Source: CAZYIW01 sp964647705
Lineage (GTDB): Bacteria > Pseudomonadota > Gammaproteobacteria > PS1 > Pseudothioglobaceae
Assembly (NCBI GenBank): GCA_964647705.1
Contig: CAZYIW010000023.1
Span: forward strand, 1 to 19,454
Length of the DNA stretch: 19,454 nt
Direction: 5' to 3'
Positions 8,876 to 17,366 of this stretch are shown one piece after another. The notes under the pieces are model-generated. The model made no database searches. It was not told where the DNA came from and worked only from the letters and a program-made list of their open reading frames with translations. Position 1 is the first letter of the stretch; every line of letters begins with the position of its first letter. Made by a program: the position numbers and the translations under genes.

Positions 8876-10143
8876 TACCCTTTCACCATGCTCTTGCCAT
8901 GTTCAATATAGTATTCAAATTCTTCACGGAAATTTCTAAGGAAACTCTCCACCGGCATTGCCGCGGCGTCACCCAATGCACAAATTGTATTGCCCATGAT
9001 TTTGTCTTGTACACCCATCAAAAGATCAATATCGCCTTTTTTACCATTGCCATCTAAGATGCGCTTTAGCATACGATAGAGCCAACCCGTGCCTTCACGA
9101 CATGGGGTACATTGTCCACAAGACTCGTCGTAATAAAAATGTGCTAAGCGCGTTAAAGCCTCAACCATACAAGTTGAATCATCCATCACAATGACCGAGC
9201 CTGCGCCAAGCATAGAGCCGGCTTTTTCAATGCCATCGTAATCCATGGTCATTTTCATTGCCGCATCCGCTGTTAAAACAGGTGTTGAAGAACCACCTGG
9301 AATGACTGCTTTTAACTTATGGCCATCGCGAATACCGCCGGCCATCTCGAGCAAATCTTGAAATGGTGTGCCCATCGGTACTTCAAAATTAGACGGATTA
9401 TTCACATGGCCCGAAACTGAAAACAGCTTACAACCACCAGAATTCTCTACACCTAAATCTGCAAACCATTGTCCACCACGTGCCAAGATTTCAGGCACAG
9501 AAGCAAAACTCTCAGTATTATTAATGGTTGTTGGTCTGCCATAAAGGCCAATATTTGCCGGGAATGGCGGCTTAAATCTTGGTTGACCTTTCTTACCCTC
9601 TAATGATTCCAACAATGCAGTTTCTTCACCACACACATAAGCACCAGCGCCCAGATGTGCATAAAGATTAAAATCAACATCGCTACCTTGAATTTTCTCT
9701 CCAAGTAGCCCCGCTTTATAAGCTTCTTTCAATGCGCCTTCAAAGCGATTAAACGGCTCCATAAATTCGCCACGAATATAGTTATAACCGGCTGTGGCAT
9801 TCATCACAAAACCGCCAATCGCCATCCCTTCAATGACTGAATGTGGATTGTATCTTAAGATATCTCTGTCTTTACAAGTACCCGGTTCACCTTCGTCAGA
9901 ATTACAAACCACGTATTTTTGCCCTTCAGCGTTACGTGGCATGAAGCTCCACTTAAGTCCGGTTGGAAACCCTGCACCACCGCGACCACGCAGGCCGGAT
10001 GTTTTTAGCTCATCAATGATTTGTTCTGGCGTAAATTCACCTTTTAGAATTTTTCTCCAAACAGAATAGCCACCATTGGCCTCGTAAGTCTTGAGTGACC
10101 AAGCGTTTTTCTGATCTATGTTTTTAAAACAAACTTCGTTCAT
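8875..10143 (-). CDS. nuoF: NADH-quinone oxidoreductase subunit F (NuoF), NADH/FMN-binding
   Basis: This is the electron-input subunit of complex I: it oxidises NADH, holds FMN and cluster N3, and sits with NuoE and NuoG at the tip of the peripheral arm. The 422-residue protein shows the FMN loop GLRGRGGAGFPTGLKW (50-65), the acidic nucleotide segment NSDEGEPGT (81-89) and the glycine-rich GAGAYVCGEETALLESLEG (165-183). The N3 ligands are Cys342, 345, 348 (SCGQCTPCREGTG) and Cys388 (TICALGDAAAMP). The start ATG shares ATGA with the nuoE stop. Nothing is missing. Confidence 0.98.
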   Translation of the reverse strand: MNEVCFKNIDQKNAWSLKTYEANGGYSVWRKILKGEFTPEQIIDELKTSGLRGRGGAGFPTGLKWSFMPRNAEGQKYVVCNSDEGEPGTCKDRDILRYNPHSVIEGMAIGGFVMNATAGYNYIRGEFMEPFNRFEGALKEAYKAGLLGEKIQGSDVDFNLYAHLGAGAYVCGEETALLESLEGKKGQPRFKPPFPANIGLYGRPTTINNTESFASVPEILARGGQWFADLGVENSGGCKLFSVSGHVNNPSNFEVPMGTPFQDLLEMAGGIRDGHKLKAVIPGGSSTPVLTADAAMKMTMDYDGIEKAGSMLGAGSVIVMDDSTCMVEALTRLAHFYYDESCGQCTPCREGTGWLYRMLKRILDGNGKKGDIDLLMGVQDKIMGNTICALGDAAAMPVESFLRNFREEFEYYIEHGKSMVKG

Positions 10144-10616
10144 TTTAAACCTTCCACAATCTCATCAATTTTCTCTTTGGTGAGATTTTCATAGTACTGA
10201 TCGCCAATTTGGAACATCGGTGCGCCCACACAAGCACCTAAGCACTCTACTTTTTTCACACTAATCTTGCCGTCTTTAGTCACTTCTCCAACTTTAACGC
10301 CTAATTTTTCTTCCAAATAAGCGATTAAATCGTCTGCACCTTTAAGCATGCAAGAAATATTGTGACAAAAACGAATCACATGCTTACCCGCAGGTTTGTG
10401 GTTGTAGTTTTCATAAAAAGTCGCCACTTCAGCCACGGCAATTGGTGGCATATCTAGATAATCGGCCACAGCTTCAATAGCCTCAGCGCTCAATTGATTG
10501 TTCTCATTTTCAGCTTGCACAATTTTGAGTGCCTCCATTACCGCAGAACTTTTGCGATCTTCAGGGTATTTAGCAACCCAAGCATCAATTTGTTTTTTTG
10601 CACTATTAGAGATCAT
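10140..10616 (-). CDS. nuoE: NADH-quinone oxidoreductase subunit E (NuoE), 2Fe-2S protein
   Basis: This thioredoxin-fold 2Fe-2S subunit holds cluster N1a beside the FMN of NuoF. It is 158 residues long, usual for the family. The four ligands are Cys84 and Cys89 (RFCHNISCMLKG) and Cys125 and Cys129 (VECLGACVGAPM). The N-terminal helical part is typical, including VATFYENYNHKPAG before the first ligand. The ATG shares ATGA with the nuoD stop, and its own stop overlaps nuoF in the same way, so D, E and F are coupled. Confidence 0.97.
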   Translation of the reverse strand: MISNSAKKQIDAWVAKYPEDRKSSAVMEALKIVQAENENNQLSAEAIEAVADYLDMPPIAVAEVATFYENYNHKPAGKHVIRFCHNISCMLKGADDLIAYLEEKLGVKVGEVTKDGKISVKKVECLGACVGAPMFQIGDQYYENLTKEKIDEIVEGLK

Positions 10617-11866
10617 CTATCAATTTCTCCAAATACAATGTCTTGTGTACCAATAATGGTTACAACATCAGAAAGCATATGTCCTTTAGCCATCTCGTCC
10701 ATAGAAGCCAAATGGGCAAAACCAGGGGCGCGCATCTTTACTCGATAAGGCTTATTAGCACCATCTGAGACCAAGTAAACCCCAAATTCACCTTTAGGGT
10801 GTTCAATCGCTTGATACACTTCACCCTCAGGTAATGAATAACCCTCGGTGAATAATTTAAAGTGATGGATTAATGACTCCATGTCATCTTTCATGTTGGT
10901 GCGTTTTGGTGGTGATACTTTATGATCATCGCTCATTACCGAGCCTGGATTCTCTCTAAGCCAATCCACACATTGTTTGATAATACGATTAGATTGTCGC
11001 ATCTCTTCCATACGCACTAGATAACGATCGTAAGAATCGCCTGTTACCCCTACTGGAATATCAAAATCTAATTGGTCGTAAACTGAATAAGGCTGATGCT
11101 TGCGCACATCCCACACCACACCAGAGCCTCTTAACATAGGGCCAGTAAAGCCCATCTGTTTGGCACGATTTTGCGAAACCACGCCAATATTAACCAAACG
11201 TTGCTTCCAAATACGGTTTTCTGTTAATAAATTATTGTATTGTTCAATACTGCTAGGGAAATGTTTAACAAAATCGTCAATAAAATCTAGCAAAGATCCT
11301 TGACGATTGGCGTTCATGGCTTCTAATTCTTTATCCGAACGGAAATCGTTTTTCAAATATTGTGGCATCTTCTCAGGCAGGTCACGATAAACACCGCCTG
11401 GACGATAATAGGTTGCATGCATACGAGAGCCAGAAACCGCTTCATAACAGTCAATCAGCTTTTCTCTTTCTCTAAAACAATAAAGGAAGATACTCATGGC
11501 ACCAACGTCTAATCCGTGCGTACCTAACCACATTAAGTGATTCAACAAACGCGTTATCTCATCAAACATCACACGAATGTATTTGGCGCGTTCTGGCACG
11601 TCAATATCGAGCATTTTCTCAATCGCCATTACATAAGCATGTTCGTTACACATCATCGATACGTAATCAAGGCGATCCATATAACCAATAGATTGATTGT
11701 AAGGCTTAGATTCAGCCAATTTCTCAGTGCCACGGTGTAACAAGCCAATGTGCGGGTCTGCACGCTCAATAACTTCTCCGTCAATTTCTAAAATCAAACG
11801 TAATACGCCGTGTGCAGCGGGGTGCTGTGGGCCGAAGTTAAGTGTGTAGTTACGAATCTCTGCCAT
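10613..11866 (-). CDS. nuoD: NADH-quinone oxidoreductase subunit D (NuoD), quinone-site subunit
   Basis: This 49-kDa-type subunit is related to NiFe-hydrogenase large subunits and forms the quinone-reduction pocket with NuoB. It has 417 residues, with the N-terminal signature FGPQHPAAHG (11-20). His19 and Tyr68 (in GYMDRLDYVS) lie 49 residues apart, the same spacing as the quinone-contacting His38 and Tyr87 of the Thermus protein. The C-terminus FGEIDR is characteristic. NuoD is not fused to NuoC, unlike in E. coli. The ATG is one base after the nuoC stop, and its TGA overlaps nuoE. Confidence 0.98.
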   Translation of the reverse strand: MAEIRNYTLNFGPQHPAAHGVLRLILEIDGEVIERADPHIGLLHRGTEKLAESKPYNQSIGYMDRLDYVSMMCNEHAYVMAIEKMLDIDVPERAKYIRVMFDEITRLLNHLMWLGTHGLDVGAMSIFLYCFREREKLIDCYEAVSGSRMHATYYRPGGVYRDLPEKMPQYLKNDFRSDKELEAMNANRQGSLLDFIDDFVKHFPSSIEQYNNLLTENRIWKQRLVNIGVVSQNRAKQMGFTGPMLRGSGVVWDVRKHQPYSVYDQLDFDIPVGVTGDSYDRYLVRMEEMRQSNRIIKQCVDWLRENPGSVMSDDHKVSPPKRTNMKDDMESLIHHFKLFTEGYSLPEGEVYQAIEHPKGEFGVYLVSDGANKPYRVKMRAPGFAHLASMDEMAKGHMLSDVVTIIGTQDIVFGEIDR

Positions 11867-11867
11867 T

Positions 11868-12482
11868 TTATTTTCTAACTATTCGTGGTACGTTCACATT
11901 TGGTTCAATAGAAACTGGCTCATAGACCACACGTCCTAACTCTTCGTCGTAACGCATCTCCACCTCGCCAATCATTGGGAAATCTTTTCTCAGCGGGTGA
12001 CCTTTAAAACCGTAATCGGTTAGGATGCGTCTTAGATCTGGATGATTTTCAAACAAAATGCCAAACAAATCAAAAGCCTCGCGCTCATACCAATCAGCAG
12101 AAGACCAAACATCAATCACAGAGGCGATAATCGGTACATCTTCATTAACATAAGCTTTAACACGCAAACGCTGGTTTTTTGAAACTGAAAGCAGATGATA
12201 GACCACTGCAAAACGCTCGGGGTGCTTGTTTTTACCACCTTGTTTTTCCCTAGCTCTGCCAAAACCAGAAGAGCTGGCATTAGCTTCCCACTCGCCTTGT
12301 CCATAAGTCAGGTAATCAATACCTGATAGGTCAATCAATATATCAAAAGCAAACTTGTCTCTTAAAATCAAGCAAGTTTTAACAATCTGATCGGCATCAA
12401 CTGTTAGTGTCAGCTCGTCAAATGCTTCAAGCAGGCTTTGTTCGCCGAATTCTTCAATTAATTGTTCTTTGAATTCTTCCAT
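11868..12482 (-). CDS. nuoC: NADH-quinone oxidoreductase subunit C (NuoC)
   Basis: This 30-kDa-type structural subunit of the connecting module binds no cofactor. It has 204 residues. The family signature spans residues 133-169, with EREAFDLFG, FENHPDLRRIL and GHPLRKDFP. Residues about 61-90 (GQGEWEANASSSGFGRAREK and following) form an insert before RFAVVYHLLS. Comparable inserts are known in some proteobacterial NuoC proteins. The gene follows nuoB by three bases and precedes nuoD by one. Confidence 0.97.
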   Translation of the reverse strand: MEEFKEQLIEEFGEQSLLEAFDELTLTVDADQIVKTCLILRDKFAFDILIDLSGIDYLTYGQGEWEANASSSGFGRAREKQGGKNKHPERFAVVYHLLSVSKNQRLRVKAYVNEDVPIIASVIDVWSSADWYEREAFDLFGILFENHPDLRRILTDYGFKGHPLRKDFPMIGEVEMRYDEELGRVVYEPVSIEPNVNVPRIVRK

Positions 12483-12485
12483 AAT

Positions 12486-12965
12486 TTATGTTCTTGCGAT
12501 GGTATTTGTGCGACGAATTTTTTCTTGTAATTGCAAAATGCCATATAGAAGCGCCTCTGCTGTAGGCGGACAACCGGGCACATAAACATCCACTGGGACA
12601 ATGCGATCACACCCTCGAACAACCGCATAAGAATAATGATAATAACCACCACCATTGGCGCAAGAACCCATGGAAATCACCCATCTTGGCTCTGGCATTT
12701 GGTCATAAACTTTTCGAAGTGCAGGTGCCATTTTGTTGGTCAATGTACCTGCCACAATCATCAAATCTGACTGGCGGGGTGTGGGTCTAAAAACAATACC
12801 AAAGCGATCCAGATCATAACGTGAAGAACCCGCTTCCATCATCTCAACCGCGCAACAAGCCAAGCCAAATGTCATTGGCCAAAGCGAGCCTGTACGTGCC
12901 CAATTGATCACCTTATCAAGCGAGGTGGTCATGAAGCCTTCTTTCATTAAACCTTCAATTGCCAT
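12486..12965 (-). CDS. nuoB: NADH-quinone oxidoreductase subunit B (NuoB), cluster N2
   Basis: This subunit carries 4Fe-4S cluster N2, the last carrier before quinone. It has 159 residues. The unusual ligand set is intact: adjacent Cys37 and Cys38 in GLACCAVEMM, Cys102 in ISMGSCANGGG and Cys132 in VPGCPPTAEALL. The N-terminus MAIEGLMKEGFMTTSLDKVI is family-typical. It starts three bases after nuoA and ends three bases before nuoC. Confidence 0.98.
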   Translation of the reverse strand: MAIEGLMKEGFMTTSLDKVINWARTGSLWPMTFGLACCAVEMMEAGSSRYDLDRFGIVFRPTPRQSDLMIVAGTLTNKMAPALRKVYDQMPEPRWVISMGSCANGGGYYHYSYAVVRGCDRIVPVDVYVPGCPPTAEALLYGILQLQEKIRRTNTIART

Positions 12966-12968
12966 CGC

Positions 12969-13325
12969 TTATTCCCACTCCAAGGCGCCGTTTTTCCATT
13001 CGTAGATAAAGCCGACCACCAGTAAAAATAAAAAGATGCTAATACCGATAAAGCCAAACCAACCTAATTGCGATTGCACCACTGCCCATGGAAAGACAAA
13101 GGCAACTTCTAAGTCAAATAAGATAAATAAGATGGCCACTAAATAGTAACGCACATTGAAATACATGCGAGAATCGTCAAAAGCAGGGAAGCCACATTCA
13201 AATTGAGAATTTTTTTCCTTATCCGGTTTACTCGGACCGAGTAAATAACCGATTAGAATAGGTCCAACACCAAAGGCAAGCCCTAAAAAAATGAAAATAA
13301 TAATCGGTAAATAATTTTCTAGCAC
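12969..13325 (-). CDS. nuoA: NADH-quinone oxidoreductase subunit A (NuoA)
   Basis: This three-helix membrane subunit at the arm junction is the first gene of the nuo operon. It has 118 residues. The loop motif FECG (42-45, Cys44) and the buried acidic residues Asp71 and Glu73 in ILFDLEVAFVFPWA are present. The start is a GTG at 13325: the codon directly before it is a TAG stop, so no upstream start exists, and MLENYLPIII matches the usual N-terminus. A purine-rich GAGAGAGAG about eight bases upstream can act as ribosome site. Confidence 0.96.
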   Translation of the reverse strand: MLENYLPIIIFIFLGLAFGVGPILIGYLLGPSKPDKEKNSQFECGFPAFDDSRMYFNVRYYLVAILFILFDLEVAFVFPWAVVQSQLGWFGFIGISIFLFLLVVGFIYEWKNGALEWE

Positions 13326-13357
13326 CTAATGCTCTCTCTCGCTTTTAGAAGTCAAGT

Positions 13358-13363
13358 ATTATA
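13358..13363 (-). promoter_or_regulatory. Candidate -10 element of the nuo operon promoter
   Basis: The minus strand reads TATAAT here, a perfect sigma-70 -10 hexamer, in the 76-base gap between the tldD stop and the nuoA start. Transcription would begin near 13351, leaving a leader of about 25 bases. The -35 region is poor: a sequence such as AGGTTT lies 17 bases upstream rather than TTGACA. The hexamer may therefore need an activator or be chance in AT-rich DNA. Confidence 0.45.
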
Positions 13364-13371
13364 TCCAATTA

Positions 13372-13397
13372 AGAATTTAAAAACCTCTAAAAATTCT
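13372..13397 (-). repeat. AT-rich inverted repeat downstream of tldD / upstream of nuoA
   Basis: Seven-base arms AGAATTT (13391-13397) and AAATTCT (13372-13378) on the minus strand pair perfectly around a 12-base loop. The repeat lies just after the tldD stop and covers the spacer/-35 area of the proposed nuo promoter. It has no G-C rich stem and no following U-run, so it is not a convincing terminator. It could be a regulator site or chance. Confidence 0.25.
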
Positions 13398-13401
13398 AAT
13401 A

Positions 13402-14820
13402 TTAAACCTCAGTCCCGCCAACCGTTAAGTTGTCTACTTTCAGACTGGGTTGACCAACGCCCACAGGCACCGACTGACCATCTTTACCGCAAACACCAAT
13501 ACCGCCATCAAGCTTTAGATCATTGCCCACCATCGAGATGGTTTTTAATACCTCATCGCCTGAGCCTATCAGTGTTGCGCCTTTAACCGGGTATTGAATT
13601 TTGCCATTTTTTATCAAGTAAGCTTCATTGGCAGAAAACACAAATTTACCTGAGGTGATGTCAACTTGTCCGCCGTCAAAATTAACCGCATAAATACCCT
13701 GATCTACCGAAGTAATCATATCCTCTAGGTTGTCCTTGCCTGCCAGCATGTAGGTGTTGGTCATCCTTGGCATGGGAATGTGTGCGTAAGATTCTCGTCT
13801 GGCATTACCTGTGGGCTCCATGCCCATGAGTCTGGCGTTGAGTTTGTCAAACAGATAACCTTTTAATATGCCATTCTCAATCAAAGTGGTGTTTTGTGTT
13901 GGCGTGCCTTCATCATCAATAGTTAAGCTACCACGCCTATTCGCCAGAGTGCCATTATCCACAATCGTGCATTTTTCACTGGCCACTTGTTCTCCAATTC
14001 TGTCGGTAAAAACTGAAGTTTTCTTACGATTAAAATCACCTTCTAATCCATGGCCAATCGCTTCGTGCAACAAAACACCTGGCCAACCAGGCCCCAAAAT
14101 AACTGGCATATTTCCAGCCGGTGCTCCTTTGGCCTCAAGACAAACCAATGCCTGTCGAATGGCCTCTTTGGCATAGACTTCAGCCAATGAGTGATCGATA
14201 AAATAACGGTAATCATAACGACCGCCACCGCCACTTGATGCGTGTTCCACTCTGCCGTTGTGTTCTACAATTACGCTGACATTGACTCGAACCATAGGAC
14301 GATAATCTTTCGTATAAACCCCATCAGTTGAGCTAATCAACACTTCCGAATAAGCACCTGAGAGTGAGGCACTCACTTGTTTTACTTTTGGCTCTTTTCT
14401 ACAAATTTTGTCAATACTTTTCAAAAAATCCACTTTTTCTTCAGAACTTAAACTGCCCAATGGGCTAAAACCGTTATATTTGGCAATCGCTTGTGTAGAT
14501 ATAAGTGGTTTTATTGCTTGTGTTTTTGTGCTCGAAGAAATACCCTTGGCAAAAGACAGCGCCTGTTCAATGGCTTTGAGGTTTAAGTCATCCGAATAAG
14601 CAAAACCGGTTTGATCGCCACAAATTGCACGCGCACCAACGCCATGGGTAATGTGGTAAGACCCACCTTTCACAATACCCTCTTCTAAAAACCAAGATTC
14701 GGCAACCGAATGTTGGAAATACAAATCGGCATAATCCACGCCCTTGACCGCTAAGGAAGATAATAAAGAAGTAATTTTTTCTTGATTTAGATGGTGTTCA
14801 TCTAACAGTTGGTCAATCAT
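13402..14820 (-). CDS. tldD: Metalloprotease TldD
   Basis: TldD is the zinc-bearing half of the TldD/TldE (PmbA) heterodimer. In known cases it degrades unfolded peptides, trims leader peptides such as that of microcin B17 and acts on the CcdA antitoxin. The protein has 472 residues (E. coli 481). The metal motif is His252-Glu253-x3-His256 in LLHEAIGHGLEGDFNR, and the third ligand matches Cys444 in GGIGVCGKDGQSVPVG. It ends in the typical VGGTEV. The ATG at 14820 lies 17 bases after yhdP on the same strand, and the yhdP-tldD pairing is shared with E. coli. The partner tldE is not in this window. Identification is firm; the natural substrate is unknown. Confidence 0.95.
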   Translation of the reverse strand: MIDQLLDEHHLNQEKITSLLSSLAVKGVDYADLYFQHSVAESWFLEEGIVKGGSYHITHGVGARAICGDQTGFAYSDDLNLKAIEQALSFAKGISSSTKTQAIKPLISTQAIAKYNGFSPLGSLSSEEKVDFLKSIDKICRKEPKVKQVSASLSGAYSEVLISSTDGVYTKDYRPMVRVNVSVIVEHNGRVEHASSGGGGRYDYRYFIDHSLAEVYAKEAIRQALVCLEAKGAPAGNMPVILGPGWPGVLLHEAIGHGLEGDFNRKKTSVFTDRIGEQVASEKCTIVDNGTLANRRGSLTIDDEGTPTQNTTLIENGILKGYLFDKLNARLMGMEPTGNARRESYAHIPMPRMTNTYMLAGKDNLEDMITSVDQGIYAVNFDGGQVDITSGKFVFSANEAYLIKNGKIQYPVKGATLIGSGDEVLKTISMVGNDLKLDGGIGVCGKDGQSVPVGVGQPSLKVDNLTVGGTEV

Positions 14821-14837
14821 AATTATCTGCTTAAACT

Positions 14838-17303
14838 TTATTTGGCTTTTTCAATAACGGGGTTATCCCATGAGCCTGTAATTTTATACTCAAATTCAAG
14901 TGCTTCACCCACAAGACGATCAATCATTTTCCCATCGAATAAGACATCGTCTGCCAGCCAAATACCCAGCCCTATAAAACCACCGCCAGCCAAAGCAGTT
15001 GCTGCTGGCACAGCATCACCCACTGCGGGGATAACTTTGGCTTCTAGATCATACTCTTGCTCAATAATATCGGTTTTTCCAGTTAAATTAATGACACCGG
15101 AAGTGGCATTAAGTTCAAATTTTTCAATCTCTGCCAATCCATTGCCAACATATGCACCCGCATCAATACTTTCGTAGGCAAAACCTTTTTGCACAATATC
15201 GCCAATCTCAAGCTTTAACCTTTTGGCAATGGATTTGATATTCAGTAGCGACAACACACGACCAATGTTAGGGTCTTTTTCGGTAAACACACCCTGTTTA
15301 ACCTTCATGGCCACCATTCCAGTAATATCTTGATGGTTCATATTCCATGGCGCACATTCACAAGCCAAACGAATATCAATATCAAATTCACCGCCCGTTA
15401 CTTTTTCCTTAACCTTTAGTCCTTCTAAAAACTTTGATAATTTTTCACCCTTGGCTTGAGCCCAAAGGCGCGTTTTTCCATCCAGCCAATAACCGTTAAA
15501 ACTTAGCTTTCCAGTGCCCAAATCCAACCCTTCGAAAACCAAATTATTGATATTTAGTATGTTGTCTTTGGTACTCAAATCAGCACGAAAATTAGGCAAT
15601 TGTTCCCCATCAACAAAGAATTCTCGCACCTCGAGTATCATATTGGGAAAATCCTTTGGCTCAATTTTCCAATCGCCTTTAATGGCATCTAGGGTGGAGA
15701 CTTGAAAACCCAACAAACTGACCTTTGGTATGGCGTTATCATCCAGCACAATCTGTGCATTACCCTTGAGTGAGTCTGACTCTATTCTCATGCGCCAAGA
15801 CTCATCCTCACGTTTGGTTACATAACCTTCAAAACCACTGCGATTATTCACAAACTCCACAGCAAATGGCACGTTCACATCATCGGCTCGGTTTTTCGGG
15901 TTAATATGAATATCAAACTCAATATCTCGAACACTGCCAACGCCCACACCAGTTATTTGGCCATTGTCATAGGCAAGCTTCGAGCTGTAATTTTCAATCA
16001 CCAAGGCATCGTTTAAAGTCGTTAGGCGATTGTTATTAACATCAAGATCAACCTTCAAGTTGGTTTCTCTGTCGTCTAGCGGAATAACCAAGCGCACTTC
16101 ACCATTGGCCTCACCTGTTATCGTAAACTGCTCTAAAATCTCGTGGGTGGTATCACCCAGTGGTGATTCGGCCAAAAACCGCGTGATTGCCTGACTGTTG
16201 GCGTTTATTTTGCCAAACACCTCAACATCGAGTTTTTCGCTATCGGTATCGGGAATCTCTACCAACACATTCTCAAGTGTGAGATTATTCAGTTGGGTTG
16301 AATCCACATTCAGGCTGACTTTTTTGCCATCGGTGACAAGACTGGCATTGAGTTTTTTAAGCGCTTGCCAATCGCTGTTAAAAATCAGCTCACTGTCACG
16401 CAAATAAGCACTCAAAGCAAACTCTGTTTTGCTCTGGTTTGATAGGTTTTTTTTGTATGTCAGCTTAATATCTTCAAAACTTCCTGATTGAAATCCACGA
16501 TCCATCCACCCGCGCACATCTTCGGGCAACAAACCTTGGGTATAAAGAGCAATGTCTTTGGCCGTCACATCGGGCGCAAAGGCGGTAAAAACAGCAAAAT
16601 CATCGCCATCTTCATACAGGTCAAGATTGGCAAAAAGTGAAAACTCTCCATCAATTCGAACCGGGATGGTGGCTCTGTTTAATTGATCCAGTTGCTCGGC
16701 AGAAAAGGTGGCTTGAATGTCAAACACTTTGTCGGACACTTTTTGTTCAGAGATGGTTAAAAGTAGTTGTTGCCCTTGTTTGGTCAGGTTTGCATGGCCT
16801 ATGGTCAAAATCTGCTTATCGTGAAGCACGGTTTTGCCAATATCAAGCGATTTTAAAAACGGCATCATTGCAAGCATCTGTGTCGAAGCAAAGCGTTTCA
16901 TATCACCAACAGAGAGTTTAGATTTGTCTTCTCGTGGGTAGATCGACAAAGTGTCAATACGAATATCGCTTGGATGATAAATATCATCAATCAAATTCAT
17001 CAAATCAACATTAAACTTGGCCCGATCAATATGCGCAAATCTGGCTTGGGTTTTGTTTGAGGCGATACTGGCATTATGAACATTAAAAATCATATCCATG
17101 CCTTCAAAATCGAAGCTGATTCTCTCAAGTGTCACATCGGTGCCACTTGTCTGTGAGAGTTGGTTTTCTATTTGTGGTTTAATCAGCGCAGGAAATGCCG
17201 TAAAAAAAGCAACAACCAGCAAAATAATAAGTGCAGAAATAGCACTCACCCAAGTGCTAATTTTGAGCACCTTCAAACCATGAGAGAGGGTCTTTTTTAT
17301 CAT
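14838..17303 (-). CDS. yhdP: YhdP-family AsmA-like envelope protein, short form
   Basis: This is an inner-membrane-anchored, mostly periplasmic protein of the YhdP (DUF3971/AsmA-like C-terminal) family. In E. coli it moves phospholipids toward the outer membrane together with TamB and YdbH. An N-terminal membrane helix spans about residues 17-41 (ISTWVSAISALIILLVVAFF). The remainder is the beta-rich repetitive sequence expected of a bridge-like groove. The C-terminal part is the most recognisable: NIGRVLSLLNIKSIAKRL, GFAYESIDAGAYVGNGLAE and FEYKITGSWDNPVIE. At 821 residues it is about two thirds of the E. coli length (about 1270). The frame is uninterrupted, and an in-frame TAA lies five codons before the ATG, so the shortness is not due to a mis-chosen start. 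A Cys-Glu-Cys at 648-650 is unusual for a periplasmic protein of this type. Confidence 0.87.
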   Translation of the reverse strand: MIKKTLSHGLKVLKISTWVSAISALIILLVVAFFTAFPALIKPQIENQLSQTSGTDVTLERISFDFEGMDMIFNVHNASIASNKTQARFAHIDRAKFNVDLMNLIDDIYHPSDIRIDTLSIYPREDKSKLSVGDMKRFASTQMLAMMPFLKSLDIGKTVLHDKQILTIGHANLTKQGQQLLLTISEQKVSDKVFDIQATFSAEQLDQLNRATIPVRIDGEFSLFANLDLYEDGDDFAVFTAFAPDVTAKDIALYTQGLLPEDVRGWMDRGFQSGSFEDIKLTYKKNLSNQSKTEFALSAYLRDSELIFNSDWQALKKLNASLVTDGKKVSLNVDSTQLNNLTLENVLVEIPDTDSEKLDVEVFGKINANSQAITRFLAESPLGDTTHEILEQFTITGEANGEVRLVIPLDDRETNLKVDLDVNNNRLTTLNDALVIENYSSKLAYDNGQITGVGVGSVRDIEFDIHINPKNRADDVNVPFAVEFVNNRSGFEGYVTKREDESWRMRIESDSLKGNAQIVLDDNAIPKVSLLGFQVSTLDAIKGDWKIEPKDFPNMILEVREFFVDGEQLPNFRADLSTKDNILNINNLVFEGLDLGTGKLSFNGYWLDGKTRLWAQAKGEKLSKFLEGLKVKEKVTGGEFDIDIRLACECAPWNMNHQDITGMVAMKVKQGVFTEKDPNIGRVLSLLNIKSIAKRLKLEIGDIVQKGFAYESIDAGAYVGNGLAEIEKFELNATSGVINLTGKTDIIEQEYDLEAKVIPAVGDAVPAATALAGGGFIGLGIWLADDVLFDGKMIDRLVGEALEFEYKITGSWDNPVIEKAK

Positions 17304-17320
17304 GCTGATGTCATGTTACA

Positions 17321-17366
17321 TTAGCCATGCGCCTGTGTCGGATAAATTAAAGACTTGGCTGGCTAA
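17321..17366 (-). repeat. Inverted repeat between the asparaginase-like gene and yhdP
   Basis: On the minus strand TTAGCCA (17360-17366, covering the stop codon of the asparaginase-like gene) can pair with TGGCTAA (17321-17327) across a 32-base loop. The 59-base gap to yhdP shows no clear promoter and no good ribosome site. The repeat is short with a long loop and may be chance. Confidence 0.2.

Noticed and set aside
1..13325. Search for an inserted or replaced gene within the nuo operon
   Set aside because: All 14 genes are present in canonical order with gaps of at most 8 bases; there is no room for an extra gene and no fusion.
13372..13397. Rho-independent terminator after tldD
   Set aside because: The stem is only seven A-T rich pairs with a long loop and is not followed by a U-run, so it was kept only as a low-confidence inverted repeat.
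14809..15177. A 122-codon plus-strand open frame across the yhdP end and tldD start
   Set aside because: It is antisense to the best-conserved part of YhdP, low in complexity (Ser/Ala/Pro rich) and without family resemblance.
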